A stretch of 64,000 bases of DNA from positions 62,001-126,000 of the forward strand of contig NZ_BJTV01000005.1 in assembly GCF_007176755.1 (NCBI RefSeq), in the 5' to 3' direction. The translations under genes and the position numbers were made by a program. This stretch comes from Streptomyces sp. 1-11 (lineage in GTDB: Bacteria > Actinomycetota > Actinomycetes > Streptomycetales > Streptomycetaceae). The notes below the pieces were generated by a model. That model was not told where the DNA came from. It did no database searches and saw nothing but the letters and a program-made list of their open reading frames with translations. Position 1 is the first letter of the stretch; each line of letters starts with the position of its first letter. Below are positions 32,891-43,854 of this stretch, piece by piece.

Positions 32891-34291
32891 GTGACCATTC
32901 GCCTGTACGACACCAGCGCCCGGCAGATCCGTGACTTCACCCCGCTCAAGCCGGGTTGCGTCTCGATCTACCTCTGTGGCGCCACCGTGCAGGCGGCCCC
33001 GCACATCGGGCACATCCGCTCCGGCCTGAACTTCGACATCATGCGCCGCTGGTTCGAGTACCGCGGCTACGAGGTGACGTTCGTCCGCAACGTCACCGAC
33101 ATCGACGACAAGATCATCGCCAAGTCCAAGGAGCAGAACCGGCCCTGGTGGTCGATCGGCTACGAGAACGAGCGCGCCTTCAACGACGGCTACGCCGCCC
33201 TCGGCTGCCTGCCGCCCACCTACGAGCCCCGCGCGACCGGCCACGTCACCGAGATGACCGAGATGATGCAGGGCCTCATCGAGCGCGGCCACGCCTACGC
33301 GTCCGACGGCAACGTCTACTTCGACGTGCGGTCCTTCCCGCGCTACCTGGAGCTGTCCCGGCAGGAGCTGGACAACCTGCTCCAGCCGTCCGGCGAGGGC
33401 GAGACCGGCAAGCGGGACCCGCGCGACTTCGCCATGTGGAAGGCGGCCAAGCCGGGCGAGCCCACCTGGCCCACCCCGTGGGGCCCCGGCCGGCCCGGCT
33501 GGCACCTGGAGTGCTCCGCCATGGCCCACAAGTACCTGGGCAGCGCCTTCGACATCCACGGCGGCGGCCTGGACCTGATCTTCCCGCACCACGAGAACGA
33601 GATCGCCCAGGCCAAGGCCTACGGCGACGACTTCGCCCAGTACTGGGTGCACAACGCCTGGGTCACCATGGCCGGCGACAAGATGTCCAAGTCGCTCGGC
33701 AACAGCGTCCTGGTCTCCGAGATGGTCAGGCAGTGGCGCCCGGTCGTCCTGCGCTACTACCTCGGCACCCCGCACTACCGGTCGATGATCGAGTACAGCG
33801 AGGAGGCGCTGCGCGAGGCCGAGTCGGCGTTCGCGCGCATCGAGGGCTTCGTGCAGCGCGTGGTGGAGCTGGCCGGGGGAGTGGTCGAGCCCGCCGCCGA
33901 GGTCCCGCCCGCGTTCGCCGACGCCATGGACGACGACCTGGGCGTCCCGCAGGCCCTCGCCGTGGTGCACACCACCGTCCGGCAGGGCAACAGCGCGCTG
34001 GCCGCCGACGACAAGGAGGCCGCCGTCGCCCGGCTCGCCGAGGTGCGGGCCATGCTCGGCGTGCTCGGCCTCGACCCGCTCGACGCGCACTGGGCCGGCG
34101 AGAGCGACCGGGGCGAGGACCTGCACGGTGTCGTCGACAGCCTCGTGCGCCTGGTCCTCGCGCAGCGCGAGTCCGCCCGCGCCCGCAAGGACTGGGCCAC
34201 CGCCGACGCCATCCGCGACCAGCTCGGCCAGGCCGGACTGGTCGTCGAGGACAGCCCGCAGGGCCCGCGCTGGAGCCTCGGCCCGCGCTGA
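32891..34291 (+). CDS. cysS: cysteinyl-tRNA synthetase
   Basis: CysS charges tRNA-Cys. About 466 residues, class I synthetase. The HIGH-type motif is [20 protein letters not shown], the zinc Cys/His ligands include [14 protein letters not shown] and [18 protein letters not shown], and the KMSKS loop is [13 protein letters not shown]. The C-terminal helical anticodon-binding region ends in [23 protein letters not shown] at 32879-32884 lies six bases before GTG 32891, so the mRNA is probably leaderless; GTG 32888 is three bases upstream. It is a tRNA synthetase rather than MshC, since MshC would be shorter and lacks the anticodon domain. Confidence 0.94.
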   Translation: MTIRLYDTSARQIRDFTPLKPGCVSIYLCGATVQAAPHIGHIRSGLNFDIMRRWFEYRGYEVTFVRNVTDIDDKIIAKSKEQNRPWWSIGYENERAFNDGYAALGCLPPTYEPRATGHVTEMTEMMQGLIERGHAYASDGNVYFDVRSFPRYLELSRQELDNLLQPSGEGETGKRDPRDFAMWKAAKPGEPTWPTPWGPGRPGWHLECSAMAHKYLGSAFDIHGGGLDLIFPHHENEIAQAKAYGDDFAQYWVHNAWVTMAGDKMSKSLGNSVLVSEMVRQWRPVVLRYYLGTPHYRSMIEYSEEALREAESAFARIEGFVQRVVELAGGVVEPAAEVPPAFADAMDDDLGVPQALAVVHTTVRQGNSALAADDKEAAVARLAEVRAMLGVLGLDPLDAHWAGESDRGEDLHGVVDSLVRLVLAQRESARARKDWATADAIRDQLGQAGLVVEDSPQGPRWSLGPR

Positions 34292-34387
34292 TCACGCGGG
34301 CGATCCGGTGATCGATTGTGCCGTCCGGGCCTCCGGGCGGCACACTGCATAGACGTACGAACACTTCCGTCAGAGAACAGGTAGGTC

Positions 34388-35329
34388 ATGGCCGCGAACA
34401 ACCGCCGCATGTCCGGCAAGAAGGGCGCGCAGGTCGGCAGTGGCGGCCAGCGGCGCAAGGGCCTCGAAGGCAGGGGCCCGACCCCGCCCGCCGAGATGCG
34501 CAAGGGCCACAAGAAGAACCGCATCGCCAACGCCAAGGCGAAGCAGGCCGTGCGCCGCCCCGTGGCCCGGGGCCGCGGCGGCAAGTCCGCCTCCGAGCTG
34601 GTCGTCGGCCGCAACCCGGTCGTCGAGGCGCTGCGCGAGGGCGTGCCCGCGTCCACGCTCTATGTGCAGCAGTTCATCGACAACGACGAGCGCGTCCGCG
34701 AGGCCCTCCAGCTCGCCGGCGAGCGCGGCGGGATCAACCTCATGGAGGCCCCGCGCCCGGAACTGGACCGGATGACCAACGGCCTGAACCACCAGGGCCT
34801 GGTCCTGCAGGTCCCGCCGTACGAGTACGCGCACCCCGAGGACCTCACCGAGGCGGCCTACGACGAGGGCGAGGACCCGCTGATCGTCGCCCTCGACGGC
34901 GTCACCGACCCGCGCAACCTCGGCGCCGTCGTCCGGTCCGTGTCCGCCTTCGGCGGTCACGGCGTGATCGTCCCCGAGCGCCGCTCGGCTGGCATGACCG
35001 CCGGCGCCTGGAAGACCTCCGCCGGCACGGCCGCCCGCACCCCGGTCGCCCGCGCCACCAACCTCACCCGCGCCCTCGAGGCCTACAAGAAGGCCGGCAT
35101 CACGGTCGTCGGCCTCGCCGCCGACGGCGAGGTGGCGCTCGGTGACCTGGAGGCGCTGTCGGGCCCGGTGGCCATCGTGGTCGGCTCCGAGGGCAAGGGC
35201 CTGTCCCGCCTGGTCGGCGAGACCTGCGACTTCCGGGTGCGCATCCCGATGCCGGGTGGCGCCGAGTCGCTGAACGCCGGTGTGGCGGCGGGCATCGTGC
35301 TGTACGAGGTCGCACGTCGCCGGAGCTGA
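34388..35329 (+). CDS. rlmB: 23S rRNA (guanosine-2'-O)-methyltransferase RlmB
   Basis: RlmB methylates G2251 of 23S rRNA in the peptidyl-transferase P loop. 313 residues: a basic disordered N-terminus ([20 protein letters not shown]), a SpoU substrate-binding domain ([20 protein letters not shown]), and the knotted SPOUT methyltransferase domain with [30 protein letters not shown] and [20 protein letters not shown]. It follows cysS in the conserved actinobacterial arrangement. Confidence 0.95.
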   Translation: MAANNRRMSGKKGAQVGSGGQRRKGLEGRGPTPPAEMRKGHKKNRIANAKAKQAVRRPVARGRGGKSASELVVGRNPVVEALREGVPASTLYVQQFIDNDERVREALQLAGERGGINLMEAPRPELDRMTNGLNHQGLVLQVPPYEYAHPEDLTEAAYDEGEDPLIVALDGVTDPRNLGAVVRSVSAFGGHGVIVPERRSAGMTAGAWKTSAGTAARTPVARATNLTRALEAYKKAGITVVGLAADGEVALGDLEALSGPVAIVVGSEGKGLSRLVGETCDFRVRIPMPGGAESLNAGVAAGIVLYEVARRRS

Positions 35330-35482
35330 CGTGACGTCGCGCGGACGGGACTGAACACCCGTCCGCGACTTCACCCGCACGGGGGAATTCCGGTGCCCAC
35401 GGGGCGTTCGGGACACCTTTGACGGAGTCCGGACACATCCGCCCCGTCACGGCAGTGTCCTAACTCCGCGTCACTCGGTTAG

Positions 35483-37189
35483 ATGAGTGTGGACACCAGA
35501 ACACCCCGCACACCCACGGGGGACCGCTCGTCGGGATTCGACGAGGCTCCCGCGCTGAGCATGGTGAAGGTGCCGAGTGATCCGGCGCAGGTCATCGTCA
35601 CCCACGCCAGCTTCCGCGTGCAGCTGGGCGCGTCGTCGAGGCGCAGCCAATCCCCGCGGATCGCCCGGCACCTGAGTACCGCCCAGGACACCGCCCACGT
35701 GCCGTCCATGGGCGCGGCGGGCCGGGCCGGGGCGGCCGGCCGCCGCCGGCCCGTCGTGTGGAGCGGCAGGTCCGCCCCCGACGACACCGGCGCCCACCGG
35801 CTGCTCCAGGCCGTGCGGGGCAGCAGCGTCCGCCATGAGGAGACCGGCCTGGAGGCCGGCGCCACCCAGGTCATCCCGCGCGTCGGCGGCGGCTACCCGG
35901 GCGCCTACGACGGCCTCGACGGAACCGTGGAGACCCCCGTCGTCGGCCACCAGCGCACCTCCCCGGACGGCGGCACCCGGCTGCTGCCGCCCCTGCGCGG
36001 CGGCGGCAGCGTCTACGACGAACCGGGCTACGCCGAGCCGGCCCACGGCGGCCACGGCTACGACGAACCGGCCTACGGCGACGACGAGTTCGACGACCAC
36101 CAGGAGTACGCCGGAGAGGCCGGCGGCCGCCGCCGCCGCGGCAGGCGGCACGGCGACGACCCGGCCCGGCACGCCTACTACCCGGGCCGCCGCATGAACC
36201 TCGGCGTGGTCCTGCTCCCGCTGCGCGTCTTCCTCGGCTTCATCTCCATCTACGCCGGCATGGGCAAGCTGTGCGACCCCGTGTACTTCGACGGCGGCAA
36301 ACGCGGCTCCATGGTCACCTGGCTCAACACCCTGCACCCGTGGGAAGTCGCCGAGCCGCTGCGCCAGTTCGCGCTGCACCACCCCATCGGCTCCGGTCTG
36401 GTCATCGCCTTCCTCCAGGTGGTCGTCGGCGTCCTGACCATCGCCGGCTGCTGGCAGCGCGTCGCCGCCGTCGTCGGCGCCCTGCTCTCCGCCGCGCTGA
36501 TCGTCACCGTGAGCTGGAAGACGGTCCCCGCCTACGACGCGCCCGACATCATCTACCTCGCCGCCTGGTCCCCGCTGATCATCGCCGGCGCCCCCGTGTA
36601 CTCCGTCGACGGCCGCCTCGCGGGCAGCGCCTGGCGCCGGCTAGGGCCCCGCGCCGACATCTGGGAGCTGCGCCGCCACGTCCTGCGCCGCGGCGCCCTG
36701 GTCACCGCCGTCACCGTGGGCCTCACCCTGCTCGTCGGCTCCCTGCTGGGCGGCGCGGTGCGGGACTCCAGCCGGGTGGTCGTGCCCCGGCCCGGCGAGG
36801 CCCCCCGCAACAACCTGCCCGGCTCCCCGCTCCCGCAGAAGCCGGGCCAGGACCGGCGGACGTCACCGCCCGCCTCCCGGGCCCCCGGCAGCGGCAGCGG
36901 CGCCACCACCGGCCCGTCCGGCGCCGCCACGACACCCGGCGCGAGCCGCGGCGGCACCGGCGCCACCACGACGACGCCGAGCCAGACCCAGGGCACCACG
37001 GGCCGGATCCCGCCCCGCCCGTCCTCCCCGGCCGGCGGCGGCGCCCCGAGCACCACGGCGGGCCCCACCAGCACCGGTGGCGGCACGACGGGCGGCGGCG
37101 GCACGACCGGCGGCACCGGCTCGGGCGGCGACTCCGGCGGCAGCACCTCCTCCGGCCGGCCCGGTCTGGTGGGCGGCCTGCTCGGCTGA
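35483..37189 (+). CDS. DoxX-family membrane protein with long disordered tails
   Basis: 568 residues. Residues 1-230 are polar and low-complexity, ending in a basic RRRRGRRHGDD patch. Residues 235-430 hold the DoxX-like bundle: GVVLLPLRVFLGFISIYAGM, LVIAFLQVVVGVLTIAGCWQ, VGALLSAALIVTVSWKTVPA, and a last helix ALVTAVTVGLTLLVGSLLGG. The last 130 residues are Thr/Gly/Pro/Ser-rich. DoxX relatives are linked to thiosulfate or quinol metabolism, but this one lacks such context. TTAGAT lies just before the ATG. A strong terminator follows. Confidence 0.82.
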   Translation: MSVDTRTPRTPTGDRSSGFDEAPALSMVKVPSDPAQVIVTHASFRVQLGASSRRSQSPRIARHLSTAQDTAHVPSMGAAGRAGAAGRRRPVVWSGRSAPDDTGAHRLLQAVRGSSVRHEETGLEAGATQVIPRVGGGYPGAYDGLDGTVETPVVGHQRTSPDGGTRLLPPLRGGGSVYDEPGYAEPAHGGHGYDEPAYGDDEFDDHQEYAGEAGGRRRRGRRHGDDPARHAYYPGRRMNLGVVLLPLRVFLGFISIYAGMGKLCDPVYFDGGKRGSMVTWLNTLHPWEVAEPLRQFALHHPIGSGLVIAFLQVVVGVLTIAGCWQRVAAVVGALLSAALIVTVSWKTVPAYDAPDIIYLAAWSPLIIAGAPVYSVDGRLAGSAWRRLGPRADIWELRRHVLRRGALVTAVTVGLTLLVGSLLGGAVRDSSRVVVPRPGEAPRNNLPGSPLPQKPGQDRRTSPPASRAPGSGSGATTGPSGAATTPGASRGGTGATTTTPSQTQGTTGRIPPRPSSPAGGGAPSTTAGPTSTGGGTTGGGGTTGGTGSGGDSGGSTSSGRPGLVGGLLG

Positions 37190-37203
37190 CCCGCCGCACA
37201 CAC

Positions 37204-37242
37204 GCCGAAGGGCCCGTACCACCGCGGTACGGGCCCTTCGGC
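37204..37242. terminator. strong intrinsic terminator
   Basis: A 17-bp perfect stem (37204-37220 with 37226-37242) around ACCGC separates the DoxX gene from the convergent nucleotidyltransferase. Confidence 0.85.
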
Positions 37243-37275
37243 CTGCTCGGTGCGGGCGCGGCGGCGGCAGCGCGC

Positions 37276-38007
37276 CTACCGCCCCAGGGCCGCCAGTTCC
37301 CTGGCCGCCTCGGCGAGGTCCTTCGCGGTGTCGATGGCCCGCCAGTAGGCGCCCTGCGGGATCGTGAAGCCCGCCAGGCTGCGCTCCCGGGCCAGCCGCG
37401 GGAACGTGGTCCGCTCGTGGTCGCCGCGCTCGGGCAGCAGACCGGCGAACTCGGGCGAGAACACGTAGACGCCCGCGTTGATCTCGAACGTCGACGGCGG
37501 GGCCTCGATGAAGTCGGTGATGTGCCCGAAGCCGTCGGTCCGGACCGCGCCCCAGGGGATCCGCGGCCTGGCCAGCGCCAGCGTGGCGACGGCGTCCCGC
37601 TCGGTGTGGAAGTCGGCCATGTCCCGCAGGGAGAAGCGGGTCCAGATGTCGCCGTTGGTGGCGTACCAGGGCCGGTCGGGGTGGGGGAGGTGCGCGGCCG
37701 CGTACTTCAGGCCGCCGCCGCGGCCGAGGGGCTCGGTCTCGACGACGGTGGTGACGGACACCGGCAGATCGGCCGAGTCCAGCCACTTCTGCAGGACGTC
37801 GGCGAGGTGGCCGCAGGAGACCACGACGTCCGTCACGCCCTCCTCGGCGAGCCAGGCGAGCTGGTGGCCGATGATCGGAGTGCCCGTCCCGGGGATCTCG
37901 ACCATCGGCTTGGGCCGGTCGTCGGTGTAGGGACGCAGCCGTGAGCCTTGGCCACCGGCCAGGACGACGGCTTGAGTGGGGCGCGTCGCCGCGTTCGGAT
38001 GGGTCAT
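37276..38007 (-). CDS. sugar-phosphate nucleotidyltransferase
   Basis: 243 residues with the nucleotide-binding signature AVVLAGGQGSRLRPYTDDRP at about 13-32 and KPMVEIPGTGTPIIGHQLAW, then ATNGDIWTRFSL where DI(W) is the acidic metal site. This is the fold of RmlA and mannose-1-phosphate guanylyltransferases, giving NDP-sugars. The substrate cannot be decided; short ManC/GlmU-N-like enzymes without a beta-helix are common in Streptomyces. ATG 38007 opens the conserved region. Confidence 0.85.
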   Translation of the reverse strand: MTHPNAATRPTQAVVLAGGQGSRLRPYTDDRPKPMVEIPGTGTPIIGHQLAWLAEEGVTDVVVSCGHLADVLQKWLDSADLPVSVTTVVETEPLGRGGGLKYAAAHLPHPDRPWYATNGDIWTRFSLRDMADFHTERDAVATLALARPRIPWGAVRTDGFGHITDFIEAPPSTFEINAGVYVFSPEFAGLLPERGDHERTTFPRLARERSLAGFTIPQGAYWRAIDTAKDLAEAARELAALGR

Positions 38008-38156
38008 GCCCCGAACTGTACGTGGGCCCCGGCGTGGGTCCGGACCGCGACCGGCTCGTGGGCGGCCCCGCCGCACGGAAGGCCCCGTGGCCAAGCGCGG
38101 GCGCGCGAGGGGCACCGGCTCACGGGGGAAGCCGGTGCCCGTTCCGTGGCCGCCGC

Positions 38157-38618
38157 TCAGCTGTGCGCGCTCAGCACTCCGGAGGCGAAGGCCGTGTCGC
38201 AGACCGGGCGGGCGTACGACTGTGCGCGCGCCGGGCCGTAGATGCGCACGGCGGCCTTGCCCAGGGCGCGGGCGATCGAACCGCAGTGCCTGGCCAGTGC
38301 CGGATGCCCGTTCACCGCCTGCTGGAGGTGGGTCAGGGCCACGCCCGGGTTCCTGTCCTGCAGCTCGGTCATGAGCCGGTCGCGGAGCACGTCCTGCGGG
38401 GCGCGGGGGGCGGCCTTGGAGGAGACGGACGCCGAGGAGACGTCCGAGGCCATGAGCACCGAGCTGGATGAGCTCCCCGTCCAGTTGACCCGGGTGACCG
38501 CGAGGGTCCCGGAGAGCACCAGGACGACGGGCAGGACGAGGGCGAGAGTGCGGCCGATCCGGCGGGCAGGGCCGCCCCGGTGGCCGCGTCGCGTCTGAGG
38601 GATGGTGGAGTGCTTCAC
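38157..38618 (-). CDS. membrane-anchored extracytoplasmic protein
   Basis: 153 residues: a basic N-terminus (TRRGHRGGPARRIGR), one membrane segment (TLALVLPVVLVLSGTLAV), a Ser-rich linker, and a C-terminal helical domain with two Cys (LARHCGSIARALGKAAVRIY, PVCDTAFASGVL) that could form a disulfide outside the cell. No family recognised. It ends well before the nucleotidyltransferase gene and may share its transcript. Confidence 0.7.
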   Translation of the reverse strand: MKHSTIPQTRRGHRGGPARRIGRTLALVLPVVLVLSGTLAVTRVNWTGSSSSSVLMASDVSSASVSSKAAPRAPQDVLRDRLMTELQDRNPGVALTHLQQAVNGHPALARHCGSIARALGKAAVRIYGPARAQSYARPVCDTAFASGVLSAHS

Positions 38619-38759
38619 GCGTGTGAGGGTAGCGTGCAGTAATGATTTGGCGACATTCAGTCACCCCTACGGGGGATGAGGTGCCGCTGATTTCTGGGTA
38701 AGGCGTTGACGCCGGTCGCCCCCGGTGGTCGCTTCGCCGGGGTATGTCCGCGCGAACGA

Positions 38760-38789
38760 AGAGGCCCCGCGGCGATCCGCGGGGCCTCT
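38760..38789. terminator. msiK terminator
   Basis: AGAGGCCCCGCGG and its exact complement flank a CGAT loop, 58 bp beyond the msiK stop. Confidence 0.8.
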
Positions 38790-38846
38790 GGCGTCGACGT
38801 GGCCGTTCGTCCCGGATCCACCGGGGCACAGCGGCCGGGGCGCGGC

Positions 38847-39986
<1,140 letters not shown>

Positions 39987-40302
39987 GGTGAATGGGCCCC
40001 CTTCTACCGGCAGGAACGTGCCGGACGATCCGTTGTAGGAAGGTGGTTGGTGTAGTCCACCGAAGTGAACCGGCTCAGGACGCTACCTGGCGCCGCGCGC
40101 TCTGTCAGTACCCACAGCCCTGTGAACTTCGCGGAAATCGCCCACGGAGGCAGAGCACCACTCTTTTGACCTGCTTCGCTTCCTGCTTCGACGCCCACTG
40201 CCTGCCACGCACAACCCTGGCGGGCCGCGCCTGACCGGTCTCACAGGGACTCCACAGGCATTCCGGCCCACGGCCCGTCGGTCCGTACCGCACCAGCCGC
40301 CG
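39987..40302. other. msiK upstream region and 3' flank of the TnpB gene
   Basis: The msiK-proximal part (39987-40100) should hold its promoter. The part next to tnpB contains minus-strand GAAGCAGGAAGCGAAGCAGG (near 40185) and other short repeats of the kind found at the right end of IS605-type elements. Confidence 0.4.
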
Positions 40303-40330
40303 CTACGCCGCCGGCGGACACTCCTCGAAC
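40150..40330 (-). ncRNA. candidate omegaRNA / right end of the TnpB element
   Basis: TnpB guide RNAs overlap the 3' end of tnpB and extend to the element right end. Here the sequence downstream of the TnpB stop carries short inverted and direct repeats consistent with that, but I cannot fold it or define its ends, so both boundaries are estimates. Confidence 0.3.
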
Positions 40331-41703
40331 TCCGACGCCTTGATGACTGCCGGCGCCTTCCTGCCGGGCGGCAGGGACGCCGCCATCAGCCAGTACAGGC
40401 GCATCCCCTCGTCCCGCAGGTTCGCGGCGGCGTTCACATCCCGGTCCAGCAGGGCCCCGCACGCAGGACACGTCCACTCCCGGACCGAGACGTCCATCCT
40501 CGGCCCCATGGCGTGACATGCCGAGCAACGGCGCGTCGACGGGAAGAAGCGGTCCACGATCACCAGCGTCCGCCCGTACCACCCGCACTTGTACCGAAGC
40601 TGCCGCAACAGCTCGCCCCACGAGGCATCCGCGATCGCCTGATTCAGCCTTGCCTTCCGGCGCCTCCCCCTGCCCCGCGCCGCGCGCAGCAACGTCATGA
40701 CGGACAGGTCCTCCACCACGAGCACTTGGTTCTCGCGCACGAGGCGGGTGGTGAGCTTGTCCAGCATGTCTTTCCGCTTGTCCGCGAGGAGCCCATGGAC
40801 GCGTGCGATCTTCTGCTTGGCCTTCCCCCGGTTCCTCGACCCCCGCACCTTGTTGTGCAGCTCTCGCTGCAACCGCGCCAGCTTCTCCGCGTACCGCCTC
40901 AGCAGTCGTGGGTGATCGAACCTCGTCCCGTCGTCCAGGGTGACCAGCGACGCCAGCCCCACATCCACGCCCGTGGCCTTCGGCGCTCGCGAACCCCGCA
41001 CGAAGGCCGCGGGCAGCGGCGCCATTCGCTCGTCCACCAAGGCCGAAAGGAAGTACCGGCCCGCCCGGTCCCGCGTCACCGCCAGCCGCACCGGCACGAC
41101 CCCGGCGGGCAACGCCCGCGACCACCGGATGTCCAACGGTCGCGACTGCTTGGCGAGCGTGACCGTCCCGGTACCCGGCCGGTCCGGATCCTCCATCCAC
41201 CGGAAACCCGTCCGGACGTAGACCGCCGTGTCCGGGGACCGCCCCTTCCTCTTGCGCCTCGGACGTCCTCCCGAACCCTTGAAGAACCGGCTGTACGCCT
41301 GATCCAGATGGCGCAGAGACTGCTGAAGCACCGTCGAGGACACGTCCTTGAGCCATGCGGTCTCCGCGTTCCGCTTCCAGCCGGTCAGTGCCCGGCATGT
41401 CTCCGCGAATCCCACGCTCACCCGGTGTCGCTCCCAGGCGCCCGCCCGCAGTGCCAGCCCCTCGTTGTAGACCCACCTGCACGCGCCGAACGTCCGCCCC
41501 AACTGCTCGGCCTGCTGCTCGGTCGGATAGAAGCGGAAGCGGTAGAGGCGATGGTGGGTGTCCGCCCGCTTGACGTGCCCCTTCAGCGGAGTCGCCTTGC
41601 GCGCGTGGTGCTTGCTGCGGTCGCCGATGCCGAGAGTCTCACGCTTGATGGTTCGCGCTGTGCCGCCCCTCACGGCCTCCGGCTTCTCCGCCACGTCCCC
41701 CAT
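40303..41703 (-). CDS. tnpB: IS200/IS605-type TnpB (RNA-guided nuclease family)
   Basis: About 466 residues. The RuvC core is complete: first Asp in GVDVGLASLVTLDDG, Glu in VLVVEDLSVMTLLRA, last Asp in LDRDVNAAANLRDEG. The zinc ribbon CSACHAMGPRMDV...CPAC and the N-terminal helix-turn-helix YRFRFYPTEQQAEQLGRTFG (family-typical) are present. TnpB of this class is a guide-RNA-directed DNA nuclease that supports retention of its transposon. No TnpA transposase is adjacent, so the element is non-autonomous. ATG 41703 has GGGAGGGG just upstream; 41766 is an alternative. The 5' end is about 175 bp from tRNA-Thr. Confidence 0.92.
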   Translation of the reverse strand: MGDVAEKPEAVRGGTARTIKRETLGIGDRSKHHARKATPLKGHVKRADTHHRLYRFRFYPTEQQAEQLGRTFGACRWVYNEGLALRAGAWERHRVSVGFAETCRALTGWKRNAETAWLKDVSSTVLQQSLRHLDQAYSRFFKGSGGRPRRKRKGRSPDTAVYVRTGFRWMEDPDRPGTGTVTLAKQSRPLDIRWSRALPAGVVPVRLAVTRDRAGRYFLSALVDERMAPLPAAFVRGSRAPKATGVDVGLASLVTLDDGTRFDHPRLLRRYAEKLARLQRELHNKVRGSRNRGKAKQKIARVHGLLADKRKDMLDKLTTRLVRENQVLVVEDLSVMTLLRAARGRGRRRKARLNQAIADASWGELLRQLRYKCGWYGRTLVIVDRFFPSTRRCSACHAMGPRMDVSVREWTCPACGALLDRDVNAAANLRDEGMRLYWLMAASLPPGRKAPAVIKASEFEECPPAA

Positions 41704-41878
41704 GAACCCCTCCCGGCGATCCGCTCCTCGGAAAAGCACGTCAGATCGATCAACGAACGGGTGCACGGATGGTTACGCGCGGTCCTCGAATCTGCCGAGC
41801 GCCACAAACTCCGTGCCTGAGGAATGCGGCTCTGTGTACAGTGGATCCGCCTTCGCGTACGGCGTCGTAGTGCGCGGT

Positions 41879-41952
41879 GCCTCCTTAGCTCAGCTGGCCA
41901 GAGCAAGATCCTTGTAAGATCGAGGTCGTCGGTTCGAATCCGACAGGGGGCT
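41879..41952 (+). tRNA. tRNA-Thr (anticodon TGT)
   Basis: The acceptor stem GCCTCCT pairs with AGGGGGC; the D arm is AGCTC/GAGC, the anticodon loop CTTGTAA gives TGT, and the T arm is GTCGG-TTCGAAT-CCGAC. The anticodon stem has one A-G mismatch at its outer pair. CCA is not encoded. Confidence 0.93.
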
Positions 41953-41962
41953 CCGTACCTGG

Positions 41963-41998
41963 CAGGGCCATCCGCACCCATCGGTGCGGGTGGCCCTG
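41963..41998. terminator. terminator after tRNA-Thr / FAD hydroxylase
   Basis: A 16-bp stem (41963-41978 with 41983-41998, one G-U) closes CATC. It lies between the convergent tRNA and hydroxylase genes. Confidence 0.8.
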
Positions 41999-42012
41999 TC
42001 CGTCGTCGTGGC

Positions 42013-43653
42013 TCAGGCGGTTGCCAGCAGGGTTCCGAGCACCTCGCGCAGCACGCCCTCCGGGTCCGGTACGGCGCCCGTGGCGCGCCAGGCCACGAAG
42101 CCGTCCGGGCGGACGAGGACCGCGCCGTCGGCGGTGACGCCGTGCAGCTCGGCCCAGTCGGTGGCGTCGTCCTCGTAGGTCAGGTCCGCGTCCGCGCCCG
42201 GGCCGATGCGGTAGGCGTCCAGGCGTACGCCGCCGGCCTCGGCGATCCTGCGGGCGGCGGTGTGCCAGCCCGCGTCGTCCGGGGAGTCGCTGAGGAGGAC
42301 GAGGGAGCGCTCGTACAGGTCCACGGTGGACAGCCGGCGGTTGGCGCGGCGCAGCCAGAGGTGCGGGGCGCGGGTGCCGGGCCGGCCGGTGAGGTCGAGG
42401 GTGTCGGGGACGACCGGCCGGTCGGGGTCGGCGCCGAGGACGGCGCCGTGCGGGTAGTGGTAGCCGAGGACGACGTCGAGGATGCCGCCGCGCCCGCCGG
42501 CGCCGACGCCGGGGGCGGGGGCGAAGCCCGGGTGGCTGTGCTCGACGGAGCGGGCGGAGGCGCGGGCGCTGGTGGCGATCGCCACCGGGCGGCGCTCGGT
42601 GTCGTAGGTGGCGAGGAGGTCGGGGCCCGCCCAGCCGTCGAGGACGGCGGCCAGCTTCCAGGCGAGGTTGTGCGCGTCCTGGATGCCGGTGTTGGAGCCG
42701 AACGCGCCGGTGGGTGACATCTCGTGGGCGGAGTCGCCGGCGAGGAAGACACGCCCGTGGGAGTAGCGGTCGGCCACTCTTTCGGCGGCGCGCCAGGACG
42801 CCTTTCCGGTGATCTCCACGTCGAGGCCGGGGACGCCGACGGCCTGGCGGATGTGGCGCTGGAGGCGTTCCTCGGTGAACTCGTCGAGGGTCTCGCCCTG
42901 CTCGGGGTGCCAGGGGGCGTGGAAGACCCAGTGCTCCTTGTTGTCGACGGGGAGCAGGGCGCCGTCGGCCCCGGGGCTGGTGAGGTAGCAGCAGATGAAG
43001 CGGCGGTCGCCGACGGTGTCGGCCAGCCGGGTGGAGCGGAAGGTGACGCTGACGTTGGCGAAGAGGTCTCCGGGGCCGCTCTGGCCGATGCCGAGGGCGT
43101 TGCGCACGGGGCTGCGCGGGCCGTCGGCGGCGACCAGGTAGTCCGCCCGTACGGTGTAGTGCTCCTCGGTGGCGCGGTCGAGGATCACGGCCGTCACTCC
43201 GTCGGCGTCCTGTTCGAAGGACTCCATCTGGTGGAAGTAGCGCAGGTCGCCGCCGAGTTCGCGGGCGCTGTCGACGAGGACGGGTTCGAGGTCGTTCTGG
43301 CTGCACAGGCACCAGCCGGTGGGGCTGAACCGGGCGAGTCCGCCGCCGGGGTCGATGTGCCTGAAGAGCCATTCGCCGGCGTCGCCCACGAGGGTGGGGG
43401 TCTGCAGGATGCCGTGGTTGTCGGCGAGGAGCGAGGCCGCCGCCTTGACGTCCGGTTCGATGCCGGCCACGCGGAGGAGTTCCATCGTGCGGACGTTGTT
43501 GCCGCGTCCGCGCGGGTGGATGGAGGTGCCGGAGTGCCGCTCCACGAGCATGTGCCGGACGCCGTGACGGCCCAGGAAGACGGACGTGGACAGGCCCACC
43601 AGGGAGCCGCCCACGACGAGGACGGGGACCCGGTGGTCCGCTTTCTGATGCAT
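42013..43653 (-). CDS. FAD-dependent aromatic polyketide hydroxylase (WhiE-VIII-like)
   Basis: About 546 residues of the PHBH/MhpA flavoprotein monooxygenase class. The FAD-binding motif is VPVLVVGGSLVGLSTSVFLG near the N-terminus, the DG motif is YLVAADGPRSPVRNALG, and the GD motif is GRVFLAGDSAHEMSPTGAFG. A thioredoxin-like C-terminal domain follows. It would hydroxylate the pigment polyketide. It is divergent from the polyketide genes, the arrangement of whiE ORFVIII in S. coelicolor. ATG 43653 has GGAGGC upstream; 43740 would add a Pro-rich tail. Confidence 0.93.
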   Translation of the reverse strand: MHQKADHRVPVLVVGGSLVGLSTSVFLGRHGVRHMLVERHSGTSIHPRGRGNNVRTMELLRVAGIEPDVKAAASLLADNHGILQTPTLVGDAGEWLFRHIDPGGGLARFSPTGWCLCSQNDLEPVLVDSARELGGDLRYFHQMESFEQDADGVTAVILDRATEEHYTVRADYLVAADGPRSPVRNALGIGQSGPGDLFANVSVTFRSTRLADTVGDRRFICCYLTSPGADGALLPVDNKEHWVFHAPWHPEQGETLDEFTEERLQRHIRQAVGVPGLDVEITGKASWRAAERVADRYSHGRVFLAGDSAHEMSPTGAFGSNTGIQDAHNLAWKLAAVLDGWAGPDLLATYDTERRPVAIATSARASARSVEHSHPGFAPAPGVGAGGRGGILDVVLGYHYPHGAVLGADPDRPVVPDTLDLTGRPGTRAPHLWLRRANRRLSTVDLYERSLVLLSDSPDDAGWHTAARRIAEAGGVRLDAYRIGPGADADLTYEDDATDWAELHGVTADGAVLVRPDGFVAWRATGAVPDPEGVLREVLGTLLATA

Positions 43654-43854
43654 CGAAGCCTCCAGGAGCAGGGGGGTGCGCGAGTGGGGGGCCCTGTGTG
43701 TCTTCTTGCCCGGTGGCGGTGGCTCCGCGTGCCCAATCACCCACGTGGTTCATACGAGTCGCGGGCGTGGTGGGTCCGGCACAGGATCAAGGAACGCTGC
43801 CGTCGCGTCAGTCGCGCGGCATCGATCCCGCCCCGCGAAGGAGATGTGTACAGG

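Noticed and set aside
43747-43777. Possible sigmaF-type promoter (GTTC ... GGGT) in the whiE divergent region
   Set aside because: The spacing is about 20 bp, too long for the usual 14-16 bp, so I could not support it.
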